The notes under the pieces are model-generated. The model saw only the letters and a program-made list of their open reading frames with translations, made no database searches and was not told the DNA's origin. Below are positions 16,560 to 25,304 of a stretch of 64,000 bases of DNA, one piece after another (the first letter of the stretch is position 1; the number at the start of each line of letters is the position of its first letter). The translations under genes were made by a program, and so were the position numbers. Source of the DNA: Bog-473 sp963777485 (GTDB lineage Bacteria > Actinomycetota > Acidimicrobiia > Acidimicrobiales > RAAP-2); contig CAVZQP010000001.1 in assembly GCA_963777485.1 (NCBI GenBank), positions 248,001 to 312,000 of the forward strand, written 5' to 3'.

Positions 16560-17519
16560 ATGGTGGAATTGGAACAATCTGATTTGGCCTCAGTACGCCC
16601 TCAGACCCAGCGTCCGCGCTGTTGGCTTTGCGGGGGAATGACGGAGCCTCGCTTAGATGCGCGCGATTGGGTCACGGGATCGCCTTTTCAAATCTTCTGG
16701 TGTTCGAACTGTGAGATCGGCCATACCTGGCCTCAACCAACTGATCTTGCTGCGTTCTACCCGCCGACGTACTACGGAGGGCGTCACGGCTCCTCCGAAC
16801 GACTGGCCTTGCGACGCAGATGCCGGTTTGTACAGAAGTCTCTGCCTTCCAGTCCGTCTGGCCTAGGCCTACTGGTGGACATCGGATGCGGCGAAGGAAC
16901 ATTCCTCCAGCGCATGAGAGATATCGGTTGGAGTGTTGCCGGGACCGAGCTGGATCCCCCCCAAGGGCGTCATCATGGAATTCGAATCGAATCTTCATTG
17001 GCGTCACTCACCGATTTGGGGCCGATCGACGTTGCGACGATGTGGCATTCCCTCGAGCACTTCCCAGACCCGATGCCGCTCCTCACCTCGCTACGTCAGC
17101 AAATGCACCCTCAGGGCATGCTGTTCGTAGCCGTGCCCAACATCCAGAGCCCTCAGGCCCGTTTGACGGGAGGCTCGTGGCTTCACTTGGACGTGCCTCG
17201 ACACCTCTCTCATTTCGGGCCCGCTGGCTTGCAGCGAACGCTGGTTGAAGGTGGGTTCGAGATCGTGCAGTGGTGGCACCAAGAGTTCGAGTACGACCTC
17301 ATCGGATGGTCCCAAAGCGCGCTGTCCATGATGCATCCTGAGGAGCCGCCCGATTTCTTCAACTGGATCTCGCATCGTGCCGTCGAGCCTTCCGCTCGCC
17401 GCAAGGTAAACATCGTGGCAGGTGTTGGTCTTACAGCGCTTGCCGCTCCGGTGGTGGCCATCATGGCGGGCATTCGCCAAGGATCGACGATCATCGTCGC
17501 GGCACGCGTCCGAGCATGA
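16560..17519 (+). CDS. SAM-dependent methyltransferase with N-terminal zinc ribbon
   Basis: A 319-residue enzyme. Residues 17-52 carry paired cysteines, CWLCGG and WCSNCEIG, typical of the zinc-binding domain found in sugar C- or O-methyltransferases of surface-glycan clusters. Then come GLLVDIGCGEGTFLQRM, the SAM loop, and MWHSLEHFPDPMPLLTSLRQQMHPQGMLFVAVPN, with a hydrophobic segment near the C-terminus (GVGLTALAAPVVAIMAGI) that may contact the membrane. Its substrate is probably a nucleotide sugar or glycan, by analogy only. The start at 16560 gives MVELEQSD; it diverges from the hypothetical gene by about 95 bases. Confidence 0.82.
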   Translation: MVELEQSDLASVRPQTQRPRCWLCGGMTEPRLDARDWVTGSPFQIFWCSNCEIGHTWPQPTDLAAFYPPTYYGGRHGSSERLALRRRCRFVQKSLPSSPSGLGLLVDIGCGEGTFLQRMRDIGWSVAGTELDPPQGRHHGIRIESSLASLTDLGPIDVATMWHSLEHFPDPMPLLTSLRQQMHPQGMLFVAVPNIQSPQARLTGGSWLHLDVPRHLSHFGPAGLQRTLVEGGFEIVQWWHQEFEYDLIGWSQSALSMMHPEEPPDFFNWISHRAVEPSARRKVNIVAGVGLTALAAPVVAIMAGIRQGSTIIVAARVRA

Positions 17520-17646
17520 TCCGGGCTGATGTCTGTGATAGGGACCGAAGGGAAGGTGCTCCCAACTCGTAGCGTGCGTCCGGGGATCCGACCTGCCTAC
17601 AGGACGCGTCGCGCAGACGACGGATGGTTTCGGAGCGAGGGGCCGA

Positions 17647-18348
17647 TTATGAGCTCGGTGTCGGTGCGATACGCCGCAGCACGCGCAGGCTCCCGCACGC
17701 GGCATCTTCGGTGAATTCGCCTGATTCGAGAGCGGCGCAGAACAGCTCATAGGGAGGGCGTCCACCATCGGCCGGGTCGGGGAACACGTCGTGAATGGCA
17801 AGCCAGCCACCGAGGGTGACGTGTGGCGCCCAGCCGCGGTAATCCGCCCAGGCAGGTTCCTCGCCGTGTCCCCCGTCGATGAAGCAGAAGGCCAGAGGCC
17901 GGTCCCAACGCGTGGCGACGCTGGGGGAGTCGCCAACGATGCCCACCACGGACGACTCGAGACCCGTTGAGGTGATCGTCCGACGCCAGTGCAGCAAGGT
18001 GTCGATGCGGCCCGCGTCGGCGTCAACGAGGTCGGCCTCGTGGTACTCCCACCCGGGCTGGTTCTCCTCAGAACCACGATGATGGTCCACCGAGAGGAGC
18101 ACTGCGCCCGTGGCTTCGGCCGCCGCGCCGATGTAGACGGTCGACTTGCCGCACCAGGCGCCGATCTCGACGAAGGTCGCAGGCTTCGCGGCCGGGAGGT
18201 CGGCGCGGCCTGCGCGCAATGCCGCTTCGAACAGCGCCTGGCCTTCGTCGTCGGGCATGAAACCCCGAGTGTGTCTCGCCGAATCGATGAGGGAATTGAT
18301 TCGTGCCGAGTCGGAATCGTCGCCTGTCGCCGGGGCGGGCGCGGTCAC
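17647..18348 (-). CDS. Class I SAM-dependent methyltransferase (Methyltransf_24 type)
   Basis: A 233-residue enzyme with FVEIGAWCGKSTVYIGAAAEATG as the SAM loop, a metal-type SVDHHRGSEENQPG segment, and FCFIDGGHGEEPAWADYRGWAPHVTLGGWLAIHDVFPDP, the DGxH...HD pattern of the Methyltransf_24 / cephalosporin-hydroxylase-like family. These methylate small molecules or glycans. The GTG start at 18348 lies 2 bases after the stop of the M1 aminopeptidase gene on the same strand, so the pair form an operon, though a functional link is not obvious. It converges with the zinc-ribbon methyltransferase; the 127-base gap between them holds nothing I recognise. Confidence 0.85.
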   Translation of the reverse strand: MTAPAPATGDDSDSARINSLIDSARHTRGFMPDDEGQALFEAALRAGRADLPAAKPATFVEIGAWCGKSTVYIGAAAEATGAVLLSVDHHRGSEENQPGWEYHEADLVDADAGRIDTLLHWRRTITSTGLESSVVGIVGDSPSVATRWDRPLAFCFIDGGHGEEPAWADYRGWAPHVTLGGWLAIHDVFPDPADGGRPPYELFCAALESGEFTEDAACGSLRVLRRIAPTPSS

Positions 18349-18350
18349 GA

Positions 18351-20951
18351 TCAGTGGGTCGCGGTCGCGAGGACCTGCGCCAGTTCTCCCCGCTCTCTCG
18401 CGGCAAAGGCGACGTTGACCTCGAGCCGCTCGATTGACTGCGCAACCCGGCGGGGTCCTGAGCTCAGCGGATGGTCATTCAGGAAGGAGATCGCGGACTG
18501 AGCGAATTCGGCATCGGCGCAGAGCGCCGAAATTGATTCGAGGATGCGGACAGGAGCGTTCTTGGGGAACCGCTCGATGATGGTGTCCCACTGCTCGGTG
18601 ATCCGGTTCCATACCGCCTGACACCCGATCGGGTTGGCCAAAACGGCGCTGAGGACTGCGAAGCCGTTCTGGCTGCGCACCTCGGTCATGGCCAGCTCGA
18701 ACGTCCGCAGGCAGAGCTCCGCGTCGGGGAAGGATGCCAAGGCACCGAGCGAACGCATCTCCTCTTGCGGCGTCGTGGCAGCTCGGTACCGCGCGAGGAC
18801 GGTGTCGTAATCACCTGCTCGGAGAAGTTGCGCCACCACCGCGAGGATGGCGACCTCGATGTCGGCGGGGATCGGAACAGAACCCCCTGCAATCGGCGAG
18901 GCATCGAAGCGACGGGCGGCCTCGGCTCGTAACGATTCGTCGGCCCCGACAGTCCCGAGGAGGTTGATCGCCAGCGCCCGCAGGGTCGGCGTGCGCTCGC
19001 CTTCACCCGGTATCGGTTCAAAGCCGAGACGGCGATGCAGGGGGCCGATAAGGGATGCCACCGCGTCGCGCAGCGCGGTGCGGTCGTCGGGACCGGCGAT
19101 CCGGTTGCACAGGACCAGGGCGGCCCCCACGGGAGCCCACGCACCTGGGTCTGGCTCGACGCCGAGCTTCATCGCTAGGCGCAGGAATCCGTCGAGCCGC
19201 GTGTGTCCCGCCAGGGTTGTGGCCCAGGTGTCGCCCATCAGGTTGGCGCGCTCGAGCGGCGTCAGCTCGGTCAAGTGCTCGGCAAGGGCCAGGCGGTGCT
19301 CGGCCTCGTAGCCCACACGGAACACACCCCAGCCGCCGGCGTTGACGACCACGGTGCCTTCCGATACCTCGGGCACAGGGGCCGGTTCGGTGCCGAGCAC
19401 CAAGCGGCGCACGGGAGCGCCCGGTTTATCGCCGTGCGGCAATGAGCGGACCGCGACGGGGACATTCCACGCAGACCCGATGGCCGACTCGGTGCCCGCA
19501 GGTACCGGCCCATAGGCGAAGGGCCGTTGGCCCAATTGGGAGCGGTCGAGGGTGACGAGGGGGTGGCCACCCTGGAGGATGAACGTGTTCATGATGTCGC
19601 GTACGGGTGCGCCGCTGGCGTCCTCCAACGCATCCCACAGATCGGTCGTGACCGTGTTCCCATACGCGTGTGCCTTGAGATACGCGCGCACCCCGTCTCG
19701 GAAGACGTCGGGCCCGATGTGCTGTTCGAGCATACGAAGTACGCCGCAGCCCTTCTCGTAGGTGAGCAGGTCGAACATGCCCTCGGCCTCCTTGGGCGGA
19801 CCGACCGGGTATTCGATCGGGCGCGTGGAGTGCACACCGTCGACGGCGAGCGCCGCTTCGCGCGAGGAGGCGAATCCAGCCCAGCGGTCCCACGAGGGTC
19901 GAAAGGCGTCGACACACATCATCTCCATGAAGGTGGCGAACGCCTCGTTGAGCCAGATGCCCTCCCACCAGCCCATAGTCACGAGGTCCCCGAACCACAT
20001 GTGGGCGAGCTCGTGCGACACCACGTCCGCGACGCGCTCGAGCTCGGTGCGGGCTGCCTCCTCCGGGTCGACGAGCAGTGCCGTGTCGCGGAAGGTGATG
20101 CAGCCGAGGTTCTCCATGGCGCCGGCGGCGAAATCCGGAATGGCGACGAGGTCAACCTTGTCCCCCGGGTAGGGGATGTTGAAGTACTCGGTGAAGTAGC
20201 GCAGTGCGAAGGCGCCCACCTCGAGGGCGTACTCGCCCAACGCCCGTTGGCCGGGCGTGCTCACGACACGGAGCGGCACCCCGTCCACGTCGATCGTCTC
20301 GGTGGTCTCGAACTTCCCGACCACGAATGCGACCAGGTAGGTGGACATCTTCATGGTGGGCGAAAACGTGACCCGTCGCCTCTTGCCGACTGGCTCGTCG
20401 CCGACGATTGGGGAGTTGGAGATGGCGTCGAGATCGCGGTCGACGATAAGCGTCACCTCGAAGACGGCCTTGCGATCGGGCTCGTCGAAGCAGGGGAAGC
20501 ACCGCCGGGCGTCGACCGACTCGAACTGTGTGGTGGCGATGGTCTGGGTCTCACCGTCCGGAGCGGTGTAGGTGGAGCGATAGAAGCCGCGCAGCTTGTC
20601 GTTCAGGGTTCCGGTGAACCGGCAGCTCAGCGTGCACGCACCCGGTGGTAGCTCGGAGGGCGCCTGGAACCTGACCCACTCGAGGTCGTCGTCGAAGGTC
20701 ACCGCGCAGGCAATGGCCGTGCCGTCGGACAACCTGACTTCGACGTCGCTGACCGCGAGCTCGACGGCGTTGAGCACGATCTCCCGGACCGGCTCGTGGA
20801 TCACGGCGTCGATCGCCACGGTGCCCGAGAAGCTGGCGGCACCGAGGTCGGGCTCGATCTCAATGCGATACGTCTCCGGCTCGACGGTGCGGGGCAGGCG
20901 AAATGCTGCGCTACCCGGCACGTCGGAGGACGTTGTGGGGGGGTGGTGCAT
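18351..20951 (-). CDS. M1-family zinc aminopeptidase (PepN-like)
   Basis: A zinc metallopeptidase of 866 residues that removes N-terminal amino acids from peptides. The exopeptidase motif GAMEN, the zinc site HELAHMWFG with its second Glu in WLNEAFATFME, and the transition-state Tyr in LTYEKGCGVL are all intact. An N-terminal beta-sandwich (LPRTVEPETYRIEIEPDL), the thermolysin-like domain, a small beta domain and a C-terminal helical ERAP-like domain follow in order, at a length normal for the family. ATG 20951 is the start, although the frame is open 86 codons further. It diverges from the PfkB kinase gene, and the next gene is 2 bases downstream. Confidence 0.95.
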   Translation of the reverse strand: MHHPPTTSSDVPGSAAFRLPRTVEPETYRIEIEPDLGAASFSGTVAIDAVIHEPVREIVLNAVELAVSDVEVRLSDGTAIACAVTFDDDLEWVRFQAPSELPPGACTLSCRFTGTLNDKLRGFYRSTYTAPDGETQTIATTQFESVDARRCFPCFDEPDRKAVFEVTLIVDRDLDAISNSPIVGDEPVGKRRRVTFSPTMKMSTYLVAFVVGKFETTETIDVDGVPLRVVSTPGQRALGEYALEVGAFALRYFTEYFNIPYPGDKVDLVAIPDFAAGAMENLGCITFRDTALLVDPEEAARTELERVADVVSHELAHMWFGDLVTMGWWEGIWLNEAFATFMEMMCVDAFRPSWDRWAGFASSREAALAVDGVHSTRPIEYPVGPPKEAEGMFDLLTYEKGCGVLRMLEQHIGPDVFRDGVRAYLKAHAYGNTVTTDLWDALEDASGAPVRDIMNTFILQGGHPLVTLDRSQLGQRPFAYGPVPAGTESAIGSAWNVPVAVRSLPHGDKPGAPVRRLVLGTEPAPVPEVSEGTVVVNAGGWGVFRVGYEAEHRLALAEHLTELTPLERANLMGDTWATTLAGHTRLDGFLRLAMKLGVEPDPGAWAPVGAALVLCNRIAGPDDRTALRDAVASLIGPLHRRLGFEPIPGEGERTPTLRALAINLLGTVGADESLRAEAARRFDASPIAGGSVPIPADIEVAILAVVAQLLRAGDYDTVLARYRAATTPQEEMRSLGALASFPDAELCLRTFELAMTEVRSQNGFAVLSAVLANPIGCQAVWNRITEQWDTIIERFPKNAPVRILESISALCADAEFAQSAISFLNDHPLSSGPRRVAQSIERLEVNVAFAARERGELAQVLATATH

Positions 20952-20980
20952 CCGGGGAAGGCTACCTGCCACGCTCCGAG

Positions 20981-20986
20981 TAGGTT
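20981..20986 (+). promoter_or_regulatory. Putative -10 box of the pfkB-family gene
   Basis: TAGGTT fits TANNNT and lies 8 bases before the GTG at 20995, consistent with a leaderless transcript. It is in the 43-base gap between the divergent aminopeptidase and kinase genes, so it must work in very tight space. Confidence 0.35.
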
Positions 20987-20994
20987 CTCGCTCC

Positions 20995-22059
20995 GTGCCC
21001 GAACCCGTGAGCCCGATCGACGCCGAACCTGCTTCATCCCCGGTGCAAGACAATGCGGTCCACCACGACCTTGACGTCGTGGCGATCGGGTCGCCACTGC
21101 TCGACGTGATCGAGTTTGCGAGTGGCGAGCAGCTGACCCAATCGGGACTGGTCAAGGGATCGATGACCCTGATCGACTTGGCGAAGGCGAAGGAGATACA
21201 GGGCCTCATGGTGACGGCGCGTCACGTATCAGGTGGGTCTGTGGCCAACACGACCGCCGGTCTCGCAGAGTTGGGCGGTACCGCGGGTTTCGTGGGCACC
21301 GTGGCCGACGACGAGATCGGGCACTCATATGCCCAGAACCTGCGCGCCGCGGGCGTCGAGTTCGAGCCGCACTACAGCGAGGCAGACGGCCTCGGCACCG
21401 GACGCTGTGTCGTCCTCATCTCGGAGGACGCCGACCGCACGATGGGGACCTATCTCGGCGCAGCCTCGACCCTGACGCCGGCCGGTGTGCCCGAGGCGTT
21501 CGTCGCGCGGGCCTCCGTCGTCCTCCTCGAGGGCTATCTCTGGGACGTGCCGGCGGCCAAGGAGGCCATGCGTCACGCTGCCGCGACCGCCCATGCGGGC
21601 GACGGCTCGGTGGCCCTGTCCCTGTCGGATCCTTTTTGTGTGAGCCGGCACCAGCATGAGTTCCTGGACCTGCTCCTCGACGACGTCGACATACTTCTCG
21701 GCAACGAGGAGGAGCTCACGATGCTCTTCGGTGCTGAATCCGCCGACGCCGCTCTCGAAGCGGCCGAGGAGACCGGTTTGCTGGTCGTGATGACCCGTGG
21801 CCCCCAGGGTGCGGTTGTGCTCACCGCTCGGGGCCCGGTCGCCGTACCCGCGGCAGCGGTCGAGCGTGTCATCGACACGACCGGCGCGGGCGACCTCTTC
21901 GCGGCCGGGTTGTTGTTCGGCCTCACACACGGCATGGGGCCGGAAGACAGCACGCGCCTCGGAAGTCTGTGTGCCGCCGAGGTGATCTCCCACACCGGTG
22001 CGCGTCCAGAGGCCGATCTGAAGGCCCTGGCCAAGGCCGCCGGGCTCTTCAGCGTGTAG
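20995..22059 (+). CDS. PfkB-family carbohydrate/nucleoside kinase
   Basis: A 354-residue ribokinase-fold kinase. The N-terminal GSPLLDVIEFASGEQL, the glycine pair in HVSGGSVANTTAGLAELGG, and the C-terminal catalytic DTTGAGDLFAAGLLFGL (Asp base in GAGD) are clear. The close resemblance of the first part to the adenosine-kinase-like branch suggests a nucleoside or sugar substrate, but the specificity is uncertain. GTG 20995 is chosen for the nearby -10; GTG 21007 is an alternative. It ends 6 bases before ychF, so the two are probably co-transcribed. Confidence 0.88.
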   Translation: MPEPVSPIDAEPASSPVQDNAVHHDLDVVAIGSPLLDVIEFASGEQLTQSGLVKGSMTLIDLAKAKEIQGLMVTARHVSGGSVANTTAGLAELGGTAGFVGTVADDEIGHSYAQNLRAAGVEFEPHYSEADGLGTGRCVVLISEDADRTMGTYLGAASTLTPAGVPEAFVARASVVLLEGYLWDVPAAKEAMRHAAATAHAGDGSVALSLSDPFCVSRHQHEFLDLLLDDVDILLGNEEELTMLFGAESADAALEAAEETGLLVVMTRGPQGAVVLTARGPVAVPAAAVERVIDTTGAGDLFAAGLLFGLTHGMGPEDSTRLGSLCAAEVISHTGARPEADLKALAKAAGLFSV

Positions 22060-22065
22060 CGGCCC

Positions 22066-23151
22066 ATGAGCCTTTCGATCGGCATCGTCGGGTTGCCCAA
22101 CGTCGGCAAGTCCACGCTCTTCAACGCCTTGACCCAGAACGACGTGCTCGCGGCGAACTATCCGTTCGCGACGATCGAGCCCAATGTCGGTGTGGTCGCG
22201 GTGCCAGATCCGCGGCTGGCCCGACTGGCCGCGCTGTACAACGGCGCCCCGATCGTGCCGGCGACCGTGACGTTCGTGGACATCGCGGGACTTGTGCACG
22301 GCGCGTCACAGGGCGAGGGGCTCGGCAACCAATTCCTGGCGGCCATCCGGGAAACGGATGCGATCTGTCAGGTGGTTCGGGCCTTCCACGACGACGACGT
22401 CGTCCATGTCGCCGCCCGTGTCGATCCGGCCGGCGACATCGAGACGGTCAACACCGAGCTCATCCTGGCCGATCTGCAGGCCGTCGAGAACCGGCTGCCT
22501 CGCTTGGCGAAGGAGGCGCGCGCCACGCCGTCGCTCAAGCCGGTCGCCGAGGCGGTCGCCGCGGCGGAGCGCATCCTTGGCGAGGGACGGACGATCTCGA
22601 GCGCGGCGGCAGCCGGTGAAGTGGATGTGACGCTGCTGCACGAGCTGCACCTCTTGACGGCGAAGCCGTTCATCTACGTGTTCAACGTCGACGAGAGAGC
22701 GCTCGGCGACGCCACGCTGGCCGAGGAGCTGGCGTCGCGGGTGCTCCCGGCCCGGTCGGTCGTGCTGTGCGCGCAGATCGAAGCGGAAGTGGCCCCCCTC
22801 GACCTCGAGGATGCCAAGGAGCTGTTGCGCAGCTACGGCCAGGAGGAGTCCGGCCTGGAGCAGCTCGTGCACGTGGGCTTCGACACGCTGGGGCTGCAGA
22901 CCTTCCTGACCGCGGGCCCGAAGGAGGCGCGGGCCTGGACCATCCACGCGGGGGACACTGCACCCAAGGCGGCCGGTGTCATCCACACCGACTTCGAGCG
23001 GGGTTTCATCAAGGCCGAGGTCATCAGTTTCGAGGACCTCATGGCGGCCGGCTCGGTGGCGGCCGCCCGGACGGCGGGCAGGGCGCGCATGGAGGGGAAG
23101 GACTACCTGATGCGCGATGGCGACGTCGTGGAGTTCAGGTTCAACACCTGA
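22066..23151 (+). CDS. ychF: Redox-regulated ATPase YchF
   Basis: A universally conserved Obg-family P-loop protein of 361 residues that hydrolyses ATP in preference to GTP and associates with ribosomes. G1 (GLPNVGKST), G3 (DIAGLVHGASQGEGLGN) and the YchF-specific NVDE in FIYVFNVDER in place of NKxD are all present, followed by the C-terminal TGS domain (GVIHTDFERGFIKAEVISFEDL...YLMRDGDVVEFRFN). Length and motifs are normal. It follows the kinase gene by 6 bases and converges with the lipoprotein gene 6 bases later, leaving no room for a separate terminator. Confidence 0.97.
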   Translation: MSLSIGIVGLPNVGKSTLFNALTQNDVLAANYPFATIEPNVGVVAVPDPRLARLAALYNGAPIVPATVTFVDIAGLVHGASQGEGLGNQFLAAIRETDAICQVVRAFHDDDVVHVAARVDPAGDIETVNTELILADLQAVENRLPRLAKEARATPSLKPVAEAVAAAERILGEGRTISSAAAAGEVDVTLLHELHLLTAKPFIYVFNVDERALGDATLAEELASRVLPARSVVLCAQIEAEVAPLDLEDAKELLRSYGQEESGLEQLVHVGFDTLGLQTFLTAGPKEARAWTIHAGDTAPKAAGVIHTDFERGFIKAEVISFEDLMAAGSVAAARTAGRARMEGKDYLMRDGDVVEFRFNT

Positions 23152-23157
23152 GACGGT

Positions 23158-23682
23158 TCATCCGTTCTGGTTCGGGCTCTGGACGGAGAACGACGTCGTG
23201 ATCTGATTCCCCTTGCGCCCGAGGACGTACCAGAGCCCGCCGTTCTGGTCGATCGCCTGACCCGTGACCATGCCAGGCGTGACGTCGAGGTTGTACGTGT
23301 AGAGCGGGTGCCCGCCATAGGAGAGCTGTCTCGAACCGTCGGGCCGCCTGAGCGTCCCGACCAGCGCTGGGTCGAGGCCCTTTTGGACGCGCACCGGGCC
23401 GTTCACCACGAGCGGCGGCCACTGGAACACACAGCCGTCGTCGACGCAGGCGCTGTGCGTCGGCGTGTCGGGAACGAAGTCGTAGAGCGTGTCGCCGTTT
23501 CCCGTCGCCAGGATGGGGCCGGCGGGTGACTTCTGCAGCGTGAGCGTGAGCGAGGGGTCGGTCGTCGGCGGGGCGGACAGCGTCGTGACGTTGCCGCCGT
23601 TGGCGCAGGCGGAGAAGGTCAGGGCGGAAAGGGCGAGGGCTGTCGGGACGACGAAGGTGGGACGACGCAGTCGCCGGCCCAT
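23158..23682 (-). CDS. COG4315-type lipoprotein
   Basis: A predicted lipoprotein of 174 residues with signal peptide ALALSALTFSAC, in which the lipobox Cys is at about residue 26. The mature part carries the paired repeats of the Lipoprotein_15 / COG4315 family: GDTLYDFVPDTPTHSACVDDGCVFQWPPL and LSYGGHPLYTYNLD. The function of the family is unknown. Its ATG shares one base with the TGA of the SCO1 gene (TGATG), so translation is coupled and both probably work at the outer face of the membrane. Confidence 0.83.
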   Translation of the reverse strand: MGRRLRRPTFVVPTALALSALTFSACANGGNVTTLSAPPTTDPSLTLTLQKSPAGPILATGNGDTLYDFVPDTPTHSACVDDGCVFQWPPLVVNGPVRVQKGLDPALVGTLRRPDGSRQLSYGGHPLYTYNLDVTPGMVTGQAIDQNGGLWYVLGRKGNQITTSFSVQSPNQNG

Positions 23683-24446
23683 CAAGACCCCGAAGCCGCG
23701 ACGTTGGTGCCGAGCACCCAGCTGAGTGCGGTGAGGACGTCGGCGGTCGTCCAGCTGGTGGGCTGGGGATGGGTGAGGTCGTGTACGCCGCCGGCGTTGA
23801 GGAGCGCCTTGAGTTTCGGCGAGAGGTTCGGGATGTTCGGCGCGCCGGCATCGACGAAGCGCTCGCGCCCGGCGGCATCGATGAGGAAGTAGCCGTCGGT
23901 GTGGTCGACGTCGTAGGTGAGGGGCTTACCCGTCCACCAGTCGGTCTTGGCCGGCTGCTCCTCAGGCACGAACTGGTAGGTCACGCCGAACGGCTTCCAG
24001 AACGCCGCGATCTGCGCCGGCGTGCCCGTCCAGAGGTCCCAGTTCGCGCCGAACTCCTTCTGATAGGCGGCGAGTCGCGCAATGGAGTCGCGGACGGGGT
24101 CGACGGTCGCCTCGACGAAGGCGACGCGCTGCGAGAGTCCGGCGGCCTGCACGTCGCGCTGGAGCGAGGTGTAGGCAGCGGTGATGAGCGGGCACTCGTC
24201 CTGGCACAGCGAGAGGAAGGGCGCGAGGACGACCACCTTGCCGTGCAGCGCGGCGAGCGAGACCGGGCGGCCATGTTGGTCGACGAGCTGCAGGTGTTGG
24301 GGCGTGGCCCGGTCGAGGACCAGGCCCTGGTCGGCCGGTGGCGCCGCCGGCGCGGACGAGCCGCAGGCGGCCAGGAGGACGCCGAGGGCGAGGAGGGCGG
24401 GGACGAGGATGTGGCGGGGCGACAGGCGGCCCGATCGACGGCTCAG
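23682..24446 (-). CDS. SCO1/SenC-family lipoprotein with CTG start
   Basis: A copper-chaperone-type thioredoxin-fold protein of 254 residues. The CxxxCP motif is in SLCQDECPL, and the copper His is in YDVDHTDGYFLID, both canonical. Members deliver copper to cytochrome oxidase or act as thiol-disulfide proteins. No ATG, GTG or TTG precedes the domain close enough; a GTG at 24236 would delete the first strand and the signal. Reading from CTG 24446 gives a lipoprotein signal with lipobox LLAAC and an intact domain. GGGGAGG lies 7 bases before that CTG, and CTGA overlaps the previous stop, the usual coupled arrangement. It is followed by the COG4315 lipoprotein. Confidence 0.88.
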   Translation of the reverse strand: MSRRSGRLSPRHILVPALLALGVLLAACGSSAPAAPPADQGLVLDRATPQHLQLVDQHGRPVSLAALHGKVVVLAPFLSLCQDECPLITAAYTSLQRDVQAAGLSQRVAFVEATVDPVRDSIARLAAYQKEFGANWDLWTGTPAQIAAFWKPFGVTYQFVPEEQPAKTDWWTGKPLTYDVDHTDGYFLIDAAGRERFVDAGAPNIPNLSPKLKALLNAGGVHDLTHPQPTSWTTADVLTALSWVLGTNVAASGS

Positions 24447-25069
24447 TCGTCGTCCTCCCCGGGCGGCAGGAAGGTGAAGGGGAGGTCGGCCAGAGTGATC
24501 AGCGTCGAGGCGATCCAGCGGGTGAGGCCGTCGAACACGGGAGCTATGGAGGCGGGCTCGTCCAGCTGCTGCTCGCTGAAGCGGACCGAGCCTTCGTAGG
24601 TCGCCTCGGCCGCCCAGCGCGTCCCGCCGGGCGTGCCGTCATCGGCGTCGGGGTCGGCGTCGGTGCGCACCTGCTCGATGGTGGTGGCGGTGCGGATCAG
24701 GTCCATCGGGTCGCCCAAGGGGCCGCCGAGGGGAAGCGCGGCCATGACCTTCTCGGTGTCGGGCGCCTCGGCCATGCGCTGGACGCGCAGGGCGACCTCG
24801 ATGACGACCTCGGGCATCTCGTCGGGGGGTTCGCCGATCGACCAGCTCCGGTACGAGGTCTGGCTCCAGGTCGGCCAGTCCACGGAGACGTCGGCGCGGA
24901 CACGGGGCGGTTGCTCCTCGCCGGGGAGGCTGTAGGAGGTCTCCCAGGACACGTCGCCCAGGAAGACGTCCACCTGGAAGCGCTCCTCGACGGCCTGGCG
25001 CTGCAGCAGGGCCCGGTCGAAGGAATCACGGATGGTGCCGATGACATCGACGAGTACATGGTCGAACAC
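24443..25069 (-). CDS. Hypothetical protein upstream of SCO1
   Basis: A soluble, acidic protein of about 208 residues from GTG 25069 (VFDHVLVDVIGTIRDSFDRALL). An ATG at 25153 would add 28 residues that look unlike protein. It has alternating charged and beta-like stretches (FQVDVFLGDVSWETSYSLPGEEQPPRV) and ends TFLPPGEDDD. No membrane segment, signal or catalytic motif is recognised. It overlaps the CTG start of the SCO1 gene by 4 bases, so the three minus-strand genes form one operon, and a role in the same copper or oxidase process is possible but unproven. Confidence 0.6.
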   Translation of the reverse strand: MFDHVLVDVIGTIRDSFDRALLQRQAVEERFQVDVFLGDVSWETSYSLPGEEQPPRVRADVSVDWPTWSQTSYRSWSIGEPPDEMPEVVIEVALRVQRMAEAPDTEKVMAALPLGGPLGDPMDLIRTATTIEQVRTDADPDADDGTPGGTRWAAEATYEGSVRFSEQQLDEPASIAPVFDGLTRWIASTLITLADLPFTFLPPGEDDD

Positions 25070-25133
25070 GCCGGTCGAGGATAGGCGGCACTGCGAGGGG
25101 GCCGACTTCGCCCCCGGGGTGCATAGGGCGATT

Positions 25134-25221
25134 CCTGCTCGTTTCGGATCCACTGCGCCGCCCCTCCGCAGATCTCGGAGTCGAGCAGACCGTCCTGCTC
25201 GCTTCTCTTGGGTTGAGCAGG
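25134..25221. repeat. Cluster of CTGCTC/GAGCAG motifs in a divergent promoter gap
   Basis: Four copies of CTGCTC or its complement occur within 90 bases: CCTGCTC at 25134, GAGCAG at 25183, CCTGCTC at 25194 and GAGCAGG at 25215. The middle two form a hairpin CGAGCAG-ACCGTC-CTGCTCG (25182-25201), followed on the plus strand by a short T-rich run. It lies between the SCO1 operon and the GDPD gene, and could be regulator half-sites or a weak terminator. The rest of the 235-base gap shows nothing else. Confidence 0.4.
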
Positions 25222-25290
25222 AAGTCGCGTGGGCGCCCGCGGCCTGATCGGCGGTCGTGCGCGTTCGCTGATGCAGGTGCCTTCGGCTGT

Positions 25291-25296
25291 TACCGT
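25291..25296 (+). promoter_or_regulatory. Putative -10 box of the GDPD gene
   Basis: TACCGT fits TANNNT and lies 8 bases before GTG 25305, supporting a leaderless start there rather than at the later in-frame GTG at 25329. Confidence 0.35.
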
Positions 25297-25304
25297 CAGA
25301 CCTG

